DNA from: Aliikangiella coralliicola
GTDB taxonomy: Bacteria > Pseudomonadota > Gammaproteobacteria > Enterobacterales > Kangiellaceae
Assembly: GCF_007004725.1 (NCBI RefSeq)
Contig: NZ_ML660162.1
Coordinates: 434,001-498,000 of the forward strand
Direction of reading: 5' to 3'
DNA: 64,000 nt
The position numbers and the translations under genes are program-made. Below, in pieces: positions 28,529-35,830 of this stretch. The stretch's first letter is position 1, and every line of letters starts with the position of its first letter. The notes beneath the pieces were generated by a model. That model made no database searches. It had not been told where the DNA came from and worked only from the letters and a program-made list of their open reading frames with translations.

Positions 28529-28788
28529 TCAACAACCCCAGCGCTGTCTCTCAAATATGCTCCTTATTGATAATCAGCACGATACATTCAGACAGCCTCA
28601 TTCTTAACAAAAATACAGGCTCAAGAAAAAAGCGAATTTTCGTCGCTTAAATTAGAAAAACTCTTGTAAAGGTATAGCACAAGGTCGCCAAAATAGTGAA
28701 TAATGTTGTTATTATGATGCTAAATTCAATTGCTCTGCGTCGCTGTCATTTAACCCAATCTTATCCACAAGCTGATTAAGTCCGTGCC

Positions 28789-29166
28789 ATGCTTTATCGT
28801 ATACTTGCAGACATAGTAGTTATAATACATTTGTTTTTTATACTATTTGTATTATTTGGCGGCCTTTTGGTGCTATGGCGAAGGTGGCTCTGTTTCATTC
28901 ATCTACCTGCATTTTTATGGGGTGTTTTGCTAGAGTTTAACGGATGGATCTGCCCACTCACACCTTTGGAAAACATGCTAAGAATCAGTGGCAACAGTGC
29001 CGGTTATAGCGGCGGCTTTGTCGAGTTTTATGTGCTACCAGTCATCTATCCCACAGGTCTGACACATGATATTCAATTACTATTAGGCGCATTCACTTTA
29101 TTGGTTAACGGTGGCATTTATGCTTATGTTATTCGCCATTATGCTGTTCGTAGAAAACATGAATAA
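28789..29166 (+). CDS. DUF2784 family small membrane protein
   Basis: A 125-residue protein with three to four membrane helices. The start (LADIVVIIHLFFILFVLFGG), the centre (FLWGVLLEFNGWICPLTPLE) and the GGFVEFYVLPVIYP segment match DUF2784. The family is widespread and uncharacterised. It is a single gene, separated by about 190 bp from the GGDEF-EAL gene, with no strong ribosome-binding site. The function is unknown. Confidence 0.8.
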   Translation: MLYRILADIVVIIHLFFILFVLFGGLLVLWRRWLCFIHLPAFLWGVLLEFNGWICPLTPLENMLRISGNSAGYSGGFVEFYVLPVIYPTGLTHDIQLLLGAFTLLVNGGIYAYVIRHYAVRRKHE

Positions 29167-29354
29167 AGAGTAAGACGACCTGCTGCAATATTGACAATTA
29201 TTAAGGAAAACATCCATCACTATTAATTAGAAAGCCTTATCAATTCCATCAAGTTTTATCACACCAGCAAAGCAAGTATCCGCGTGCAACTTATACACTT
29301 TATTCATAGAACTTAAACGATTTCTGTCTTACTATAGTCACCCAGTTAACCCTG

Positions 29355-31220
29355 ATGTTTTCGGGTTATAACTCTTTAGCGAATTATGAAATGAAATCAC
29401 GTTCAAAACACCCAAAACTTGAAGCGCTATTCAATGCTCTGCAACAGGACGAACCAGTATCTGTGTTGAAAAGTCTGCTTCATGAAACTTCAGAGTGCTT
29501 TTTTGATTATGACCTACAGCTACGAGAGTTAGACGAATTACGCAAAGCCTATGTCACCCTGGAAACACTACTTGATACGACCAAAGAGGCCGTTTTCAGT
29601 TTTAAACCCGGTGGTGATTTTGATCGGATGAATTCTGCCGGTGCCAAACTAATCAAACTTGAAAATTTACCCGTTGAAACTATAACCGCGGAAGACACGC
29701 TACCAGCTTTACTCAGCTTGTTGGCAAAGCCCGATCAATTTCTGCTTGAACTTGATCGGATTGCGTCGGACAACACGGCAATTTTGCGAGGTTTTACGCC
29801 TTTTAAAGATGGTAGAGAATTTGAGTATTACAGTTTGCCTAAATTGCGTCATGGCGAATACCTGGGTCGAGTTTGGTGTTTACGTGATATCACTGAAATA
29901 CGCCGCAAAGATGCATTAATCGAACACCAAGCTTATCACGATAATCTGACTGACCTGCCTAATCGAACTTTAATGTTGGCCTCCCTTGAACATGCGATAT
30001 CTTTAGCCAAAAGGCAGAATAAACGCGTAGCGGTTTTGTTTATCGACCTGGACGATTTTAAGAAAATCAACGATGCCGCCGGCCATAAACAAGGTGATAA
30101 CTTTCTTATTGCTGTCGCTAACCGAATAAAAAGTTGTGTGAGGGAGAGTGATACATTTGGACGAATTGGTGGTGATGAATTTTTGATTGTCGTTGAAGAT
30201 CTTTACGATACGAGTGGCGCAGACGAAACTTATCGCCGGATTCTTGACAACTTCAAACAGCCGCTCAATGTCGGCAAATACAGCTATTATGTGTCATGTA
30301 GTATTGGTATCAGTCAATATCCACAAGATAACATGGATCCCGCAGGCCTTGTGAGGCAGGCCGACATGGCGATGTATGAAGCCAAGCGTAAGGGAAAAAA
30401 CACCTACTGCTACTATCATCCAAAAATGGAAAAACAGGCGCTAAATCGATTAGAAATTGAAAATGCGTTGCGTCACGGACTGAACACCTCACAACTATTT
30501 CTGGAGTATCAACCTGAAGTCGATTTACGCAACAATCGTATGGTTGGCGTGGAGGCGCTGCTCCGCTGGCAATTACCTGATGGAACCAAGAAGTCGCCAG
30601 AGGAGTTTATTCCCATCGCTGAAAAATCCGCATTAATCGGTGTGCTTACCAAATTCGTGTTATCAGAAGTTTGCATTAGTATTCGAAGTTGGCGAGGCAC
30701 CCCGCTTCAGGGGATTCCAATCTCCGTCAATCTATCGGGCAAAGACCTGCAGTCACCAACATTTTCCGCCGAAGTCATTGCCATCCTAAACAACTACAAC
30801 GTCCCAGGCGATCAACTGATTTTTGAAATCACTGAATCGATTTTTCTAGAAGGCATTAGCAATATTTCTCAGGTAGTCAACGATTTGAGAACTTACGGCA
30901 TCAGATTCGCTATCGATGATTTCGGGACCGGATATTCTTCTTTTAGATACCTTCAGCTGATTGAAATTGATTTCATTAAAATCGATAAAAGCTTTATTCG
31001 TCACGTTGACAGCAACCCCCAGCAAGCGGCAATCGCAAAAAGTATTATTGATATCGGAGTCAACCTGGAAGTTTCACTCATAGCCGAGGGAATCGAAACA
31101 GAAACAGAACTGGATTTTATTAAGTCAACCAAGTGTTATATCGTCCAGGGTAATCTTATCGCGCCGCCGAAGACACCAGCGGATATATTGAAGATGAACT
31201 TTTTAGACAAGCTTAATTAA
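29355..31220 (+). CDS. Diguanylate cyclase/phosphodiesterase (PAS-like, GGDEF, EAL)
   Basis: A 621-residue cytoplasmic protein with no membrane helix. Residues about 70-190 are a PAS-like module (LDTTKEAVFSF...GRVWCLRDITEIRRK). The GGDEF domain has an intact RIGGDEF active site and a proper phosphate loop, so cyclase activity is possible. The EAL domain keeps VEALLRW, the Asn in NLSGKDL, ITESIF, AIDDFGTGYSS, FIKIDKSFI and AEGIE, so the metal-binding residues for c-di-GMP hydrolysis are present. Both activities, or net hydrolysis with GTP activation, are possible. The ATG at 29355 lacks a good ribosome-binding site; an internal Met at 29391 is an alternative. Confidence 0.9.
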   Translation: MFSGYNSLANYEMKSRSKHPKLEALFNALQQDEPVSVLKSLLHETSECFFDYDLQLRELDELRKAYVTLETLLDTTKEAVFSFKPGGDFDRMNSAGAKLIKLENLPVETITAEDTLPALLSLLAKPDQFLLELDRIASDNTAILRGFTPFKDGREFEYYSLPKLRHGEYLGRVWCLRDITEIRRKDALIEHQAYHDNLTDLPNRTLMLASLEHAISLAKRQNKRVAVLFIDLDDFKKINDAAGHKQGDNFLIAVANRIKSCVRESDTFGRIGGDEFLIVVEDLYDTSGADETYRRILDNFKQPLNVGKYSYYVSCSIGISQYPQDNMDPAGLVRQADMAMYEAKRKGKNTYCYYHPKMEKQALNRLEIENALRHGLNTSQLFLEYQPEVDLRNNRMVGVEALLRWQLPDGTKKSPEEFIPIAEKSALIGVLTKFVLSEVCISIRSWRGTPLQGIPISVNLSGKDLQSPTFSAEVIAILNNYNVPGDQLIFEITESIFLEGISNISQVVNDLRTYGIRFAIDDFGTGYSSFRYLQLIEIDFIKIDKSFIRHVDSNPQQAAIAKSIIDIGVNLEVSLIAEGIETETELDFIKSTKCYIVQGNLIAPPKTPADILKMNFLDKLN

Positions 31221-31254
31221 GTGCCATGTGAATTGACGCACAGATAGCACTAAC

Positions 31255-31285
31255 TAACCTCATCTCGGAATAAGCGCTGAGGTTA
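31255..31285. terminator. Hairpin between convergent genes
   Basis: TAACCTCA at 31255-31262 and its complement TGAGGTTA at 31278-31285 form an 8-bp stem in the 80-bp gap between the GGDEF-EAL gene and the convergent LysR gene. Neither side has a long T run, so it is a weak bidirectional terminator candidate. Confidence 0.35.
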
Positions 31286-31300
31286 ACTAATTTCTGCTTA

Positions 31301-32191
31301 TCAACCAAATCTATCTGCTAGAAAATTAATCATCGCGTTGACTTTTGGCGACAACAATTGGCGATGTGGATAAACCGCGTAGATGCCAAATTCTCGTTTT
31401 TCATAATCGTCTAACAATTCAACTAATTTTCCGCTCTCAATCTGGCGTTCACAACAAAAATAAGGGAGTCTCGCTATGCCGATTCCCTTTAGCGCCATAG
31501 CAAGCTCTAATTCAGCACTATTACAAATGACACGGGAATTGACCGATACGCTAATTAATTGGGAGTTGTGTGTAAATTCCCACTGAGTCGTCGAATTATG
31601 TAGTGAAAAGCTAATACATTGATGCTCGCTGATTGCTTGCGGTTCTTGTGGCTTGCCATGAATTTTTAGGTATTCAGGTGAAGCGACAACAACACCTTTC
31701 GATTGCATAAACTTTCTCGCGATAAGGTTTGAATCTTTCAGTTTGCCTATCCGAATAGCCATATCAAATCCTTCCGCGACTAAATCAACAAGTCGTTCAT
31801 TGAATTCTACTTCAAGTTGAACATCGGGATATTGCAGCAAAAAATCCGGTAGCGCGTCAGTCAGGTGAGCCATTCCAAAACTATAGGGTGCGCTGAGCTT
31901 TAATAATCCCCGAGGATGCTCCTGTTGGCGATTTATCGCAGTTTCAGCGTCTTCAGCATCAATAACTATTTGACGACAGCGTTGGTAGTAGGTCTTACCT
32001 TCGTCAGTAAGGCTTAAATTTCGGGTAGTTCGATTAAGTAATCTTGTCCCCAAACGCTCTTCCAGCTTATTAACCTCCTTACTAATATACGACGCCGAAT
32101 GCCCCAACTTCTCAGCAGCATTAGAAAAGCTATTACTTTCAACGACTTGCACGAAGGTCACAATACCATCTAACAATTTATTCTTAGTCAT
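31301..32191 (-). CDS. LysR-family transcriptional regulator
   Basis: A 296-residue LysR regulator. The N-terminal winged helix is standard (FVQVVESNSFSNAAEKLGHS, YISKEVNKLEERLGTRLLNR) and residues 90-296 are the substrate-binding domain (GLLKLSAPYSFGMAHLTDAL, FDMAIRIGKLKDSNLIARKF). It is closest to the DsdA/YafC/AaeR-like subgroup that controls efflux and stress genes, though I do not name it. It is divergent from the Bcr/CflA exporter operon with a 133-bp gap, where LysR proteins usually bind; an ATTAAT-n11-ATTAAT pair lies at about 32220-32242. The effector is unknown. Confidence 0.9.
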   Translation of the reverse strand: MTKNKLLDGIVTFVQVVESNSFSNAAEKLGHSASYISKEVNKLEERLGTRLLNRTTRNLSLTDEGKTYYQRCRQIVIDAEDAETAINRQQEHPRGLLKLSAPYSFGMAHLTDALPDFLLQYPDVQLEVEFNERLVDLVAEGFDMAIRIGKLKDSNLIARKFMQSKGVVVASPEYLKIHGKPQEPQAISEHQCISFSLHNSTTQWEFTHNSQLISVSVNSRVICNSAELELAMALKGIGIARLPYFCCERQIESGKLVELLDDYEKREFGIYAVYPHRQLLSPKVNAMINFLADRFG

Positions 32192-32324
32192 ATGGAAATA
32201 ATCTATTTCTGAAATACATATTAATCTTTATTTGGAATTAATTTAACCTATTTTAGCTGACATTAAAAATAACCAATTTGATTAAAGCGAACTCAACTTA
32301 ACCAATAAACACTTCGGAGGCACT

Positions 32325-33551
32325 ATGCAAGTAACAACTCGGGTAATCATTTGTATGGGCGCTATTTTTTCGCTTGCTCCTTTCGCAATCGATATGTACC
32401 TGCCAGCTTTGCCTGCAATGGCCACCGCTCTATCAACCGATATCAATCATGTTGAAGCCTCAGTAGCCATCTTCTTATTAGGTTATGCAGTCAGTCAGAT
32501 ATTTCTTGGACCCCTGTCAGATTCTATCGGTCGCCGGCCCGTATTATTAGCCGGTCTGGTCTTATTTAGTGTTAGTAGTTATTTATGCGGAATTGCGGAA
32601 ACACCGACGACCCTTTATTTCTATCGTTTCTTGCAAGCACTGGGTGGAGGATCTTCCGTTGTCGTCTTTGCGCTCATCAACGATCGATTTGAGGAAAAAC
32701 AAAGTGCTGTGATTATATCCTACATTATGAGCGTGGTTGTGATCGCTCCGCTGATAGCGCCGATTATCGGTGGTGAAATCCTGATCCGATATGGTTGGGA
32801 ATGGATATTTTATGGACTGGCCGGCTATGCCACATTGGTGTTAATCGCGGCAAAGTTAATTGTCAGAGAAAAATCGAAGAAAAAACATGCAAGCGATCAC
32901 ACAAACAACACCAGTAAGCAATCATTGACCGCATCAATCGGCAGTTTATTTCGCTCTTATTTACCGATTATTCGTCATGGTTACGTGATGTCGCATGTAC
33001 TCTCCGGCTCATTCGCGTTTGTCGCAGGCTCCCCCTTTGTTTACATCGAGTATTTTGGTGTTCAGGAAAACCATTATGGTTACCTGGTCGCACTCAATGC
33101 AGTCGCAATGATTGGCGTTAACTTAGTCAACGCAAAAGTGCTTCAATCTATTCCACCGACCAAAAAAGTCGTCGTTGGTTCATTTGCCATCGGCTTAGTC
33201 AGTCTCTGTTTAATACTAGTTAATCAGCTTTCTCTCGGGCTTTGGTCACTGGTCGGAATTATTGTCACTTATGTCGGTCTTCTCGGCTTAATCGCTGCTA
33301 ATGCGATTGCCGGCGCAATGGCAAAATTTAAACAGGACGGCGGAACTGTCTCAGCACTATATGGCGTATTTCAATTCGGTCTGGGTGCAGTGTCAAGCGC
33401 ACTTGTCAGCGGATTCCACAGCGTTGACGCAACCGTTATGACCAGTGTTATGGCTTGCTGTGGACTACTCGCGCTTTGCAGCGGTTTCTGGCTGTACCGC
33501 ATGACCAGAACACAGTCTGACAACAAAGCGGAAAAACTTTCTCTTAACTAA
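32325..33551 (+). CDS. Bcr/CflA-type MFS drug exporter
   Basis: A 408-residue, 12-helix MFS transporter of the DHA1 Bcr/CflA group. The first helix ends FAIDMYLPALPAMA, the family's signature; motif A is FLGPLSDSIGRRPVLLAGL; and RFLQALGGGSSVVVFAL is in helix 4. It exports drugs or metabolites in exchange for protons. CGGAGG precedes the ATG. It is the first gene of a three-gene operon with a VOC dioxygenase-like protein and an isochorismatase-like hydrolase (gaps 57 and 59 bp), which suggests detoxification: export plus modification of a common small molecule. It is controlled by the divergent LysR protein. Confidence 0.9.
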   Translation: MQVTTRVIICMGAIFSLAPFAIDMYLPALPAMATALSTDINHVEASVAIFLLGYAVSQIFLGPLSDSIGRRPVLLAGLVLFSVSSYLCGIAETPTTLYFYRFLQALGGGSSVVVFALINDRFEEKQSAVIISYIMSVVVIAPLIAPIIGGEILIRYGWEWIFYGLAGYATLVLIAAKLIVREKSKKKHASDHTNNTSKQSLTASIGSLFRSYLPIIRHGYVMSHVLSGSFAFVAGSPFVYIEYFGVQENHYGYLVALNAVAMIGVNLVNAKVLQSIPPTKKVVVGSFAIGLVSLCLILVNQLSLGLWSLVGIIVTYVGLLGLIAANAIAGAMAKFKQDGGTVSALYGVFQFGLGAVSSALVSGFHSVDATVMTSVMACCGLLALCSGFWLYRMTRTQSDNKAEKLSLN

Positions 33552-33608
33552 ATCACTTTATTTCAAAATATTAACCGAAATACATTTAAATTATTCGAGG
33601 AAACAACC

Positions 33609-34043
33609 ATGTTAAATCTTAAAAAAATCGATCACGTTGGCATTCGTGTTAAAGATAAAAATGTGTCAATCAAGTTTTACGAAAGTCTGGGATATGAGTT
33701 TAAATTTGACGGTGGCTTTGAACACGGCCACCCGGTCATTATGCTTCACCCCAGCGGATTAGTATTAAATCTCTTAGGCCCGGCAACCAATGCAATCGAC
33801 AACAATATCTTAATGGACGTTGATGAAAAATACTCGGGCTACACTCATGTCGCCATTGAAATCGAATCGATAGAACAGGCCAAAGCACTAATGGAAGAAC
33901 TCAATATTGAAATTACCGGCCGTCACCAATTTAAAGGGATCAATACTATTTTTATTCGTGATCCAGACCGTAACGTGATCGAACTGGTTGAACATTCAGG
34001 CGAGAATTTTTTTGCTGACACCAATTCAAAACACCACCATTGA
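33609..34043 (+). CDS. VOC (glyoxalase/dioxygenase) family protein
   Basis: A 144-residue protein with the two beta-alpha-beta-beta-beta modules of the vicinal-oxygen-chelate fold. The first metal ligand is His in KIDHVGIRVKD, the second module begins YTHVAIEIESIEQAKALMEE, and the final acidic ligand is in FIRDPDRNVIELVEHSG. This is the glyoxalase I/methylmalonyl epimerase/fosfomycin-resistance fold; the reaction cannot be told. It sits in the middle of the exporter operon, which favours detoxification. CGAGGAAAC is upstream of the ATG. Confidence 0.85.
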   Translation: MLNLKKIDHVGIRVKDKNVSIKFYESLGYEFKFDGGFEHGHPVIMLHPSGLVLNLLGPATNAIDNNILMDVDEKYSGYTHVAIEIESIEQAKALMEELNIEITGRHQFKGINTIFIRDPDRNVIELVEHSGENFFADTNSKHHH

Positions 34044-34102
34044 TAAACGCAGAGCCATTGAATATTTAAATTGATTAATAACCCAATTAAACAGGAATTC
34101 CA

Positions 34103-34882
34103 ATGAAAAACTTCTTAAAAAAAATCACTCGTTTCACAACGGTAATATTAGTTGTACTTGGCTCGCTAAATGCCAGTGCTTCCAGTCATCAAACGACTGA
34201 TTCTGTCAACATCAAAACCATTAACGGCGTCGCGACCTATCCCAAAGGTTATCAAGGCACCCCAATTAGAGATGCAAAGGAAGATCCTTTTATTTCCCCT
34301 TCTAACTCTGCCCTGATTCTAATTGATTATCAGCCACATATTTTAATGGGTGTGAAAAACATTGATCATAAAGATCTGATCAATAATACCAAAGGACTTA
34401 TCAAATCAGCGGTCCACTTTAACATTCCGATTATATTTTCTCATGTCGGTGTTGGCTTAAAAGGTTCCCAACCTTTTTTGAAAGAATTAACAGAGTTAGC
34501 ACCAAACGCCATCATAATCGACAGAACCAATGTGAATGCCTGGGAAGAAAAAGAGTTCGTCGATGCAGTGAATGGCTTAGGTAGAAAAAAGTTGATTATG
34601 GGTGGCCTGTGGACAGATGTTTGTTTAGCTTACCCTGCAATAGAAGCTTCTAACGCCGGGTATGAAGTCTACGTGCCGGAAGATACCGTTGGTAGTATTA
34701 CGCAACTTTCACATGAAAATGGAATGAAGCGAATGCTCAAAGCAGGAGTGACGCCGTTAACCTGGAATGTCGTGCTCGCTGAACTACAACGGGATCATGC
34801 TCGTACAAAAACTGAAGGTGAAACCACACGAATCTTTCTGGAATTTCTTTTCAAAATGGATCCGGACAAAGGCTGGAAATAG
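34103..34882 (+). CDS. Secreted isochorismatase-like cysteine hydrolase
   Basis: A 259-residue protein with a signal peptide (FLKKITRFTTVILVVLGSLNASA). The hydrolase domain has the family triad: Asp in ALILIDYQPH, Lys in GRKKLIMGGL, and Cys in TDVCLAYPA. It is close to the YcaC subgroup. It is a paralogue of the cytoplasmic hydrolase at 62750-63373, with the same NAWxxxxFxxA and VTxLxWxxVLAEL pattern but with an added signal peptide. It is the last gene of the exporter operon. The family hydrolyses amides or enol ethers; the substrate is unknown, and placement outside the cytoplasm is inferred from the signal peptide. Confidence 0.85.
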   Translation: MKNFLKKITRFTTVILVVLGSLNASASSHQTTDSVNIKTINGVATYPKGYQGTPIRDAKEDPFISPSNSALILIDYQPHILMGVKNIDHKDLINNTKGLIKSAVHFNIPIIFSHVGVGLKGSQPFLKELTELAPNAIIIDRTNVNAWEEKEFVDAVNGLGRKKLIMGGLWTDVCLAYPAIEASNAGYEVYVPEDTVGSITQLSHENGMKRMLKAGVTPLTWNVVLAELQRDHARTKTEGETTRIFLEFLFKMDPDKGWK

Positions 34883-35230
34883 AGGAAACAGGAGTATTAA
34901 GCATAGAGATGTTCGGGTGGCTCGTTAAATTAACGAGCCACCCGAGCTGAGTTCTCCAGACACTCTGACATATTGCCTGCCAATTCTTACCCCCAAAATG
35001 ATTAATACAGATCGCTTCTCACCTCTCTAAAAACGATAATCTTTCCAGAAACCAAATCAAATATTTCACCATGAGATTTATCTTATGTCTTTGAATATAT
35101 AAACCTGTTTTTGTTAAAAATTTCAGTTAGTATAAGTATAGATTATGTGATCAAGCGCTGTAGATGATCTAAATAATATTGGCTCATTCCTTGTTCACCA
35201 AGGCCTGTTTATCATTGGCGGCAATTAAAA
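34883..35230. other. Intergenic region, 348 bp
   Basis: The region contains the strong hairpin at 34914-34944 and then AT-rich sequence leading to the sigma factor gene. No coding frame is supported. Promoter-like sequence (TTGTTA followed by TATAAG) occurs near 35110-35140, but the spacing is not good enough for a firm call. Confidence 0.5.
34914..34944 (+). terminator. Strong hairpin after the exporter operon
   Basis: A perfect 14-bp stem (CGGGTGGCTCGTTA and its complement) with a 3-base loop begins 32 bp after the isochorismatase-like stop codon. It is the strongest simple hairpin in this part. No T tract follows, so termination may need another factor, or it may protect the 3' end. Confidence 0.6.
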
Positions 35231-35821
35231 ATGATTAATAGAAAACGTAATCATCAACCCGAAAACTCCGTAACCAAATTACTGGTTGAATTAAGCCAGG
35301 GAAACAAGCAAGCCTATGAGCAACTGTTTCCGATTGTTTATAGCGATTTGCGCCAGCGAGCAAAACAACAAAGATACAATTGGTATAATCAGCACACACT
35401 GAATACTTCAGCGTTAATTAATGAAACCTATTTAAAGCTGGTTGAAAATAATAAAGTCGACTGGCAGTGTCGTTCACATTTTCTCACTGCCGCCGCCAAA
35501 GCAATGCGCCACATTTTGATCGATCATGCCAGGCAAAGATCGGCCTTGAAAAGAGGTGGCGAAGATCAACACATTGCAATCGACGAAGTGATTAATGAAT
35601 TGCATATTGAAGAAAAGCATATTGAAGATCTCTTATCTCTGGATAAAGCATTAAGAAAACTCGCACAAATCAGTAAGCGAGAAAGTCAGATTGTTGAGTG
35701 TCGAGTTTTCGCTGGTATGAGCTTAGGAGAAACCTCAGCGGCTTTGGGGATCTCAAAAGCAACTGTTAAACGGGATTGGACTATCGCGCAAGCATGGTTA
35801 TTACGAGAAATGGAGTGCTAA
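35231..35821 (+). CDS. ECF-type RNA polymerase sigma factor (TIGR02999-like)
   Basis: A 196-residue sigma-70-like protein of the ECF group often found next to Ser/Thr kinases. Region 2 includes YEQLFPIVYSDLRQRAKQQR, LNTSALINETYLKLVEN and FLTAAAKAMRHILIDHARQR, the family's distinctive stretch. Region 4 is the helix-turn-helix SLGETSAALGISKATVKRDW. No anti-sigma gene is adjacent; in this ECF group a kinase is thought to replace it. It starts a three-gene operon: the kinase follows nine bases after its stop codon. Activation by phosphorylation through that kinase is inferred from the family context. Confidence 0.9.
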   Translation: MINRKRNHQPENSVTKLLVELSQGNKQAYEQLFPIVYSDLRQRAKQQRYNWYNQHTLNTSALINETYLKLVENNKVDWQCRSHFLTAAAKAMRHILIDHARQRSALKRGGEDQHIAIDEVINELHIEEKHIEDLLSLDKALRKLAQISKRESQIVECRVFAGMSLGETSAALGISKATVKRDWTIAQAWLLREMEC

Positions 35822-35830
35822 CTCTGGCCT

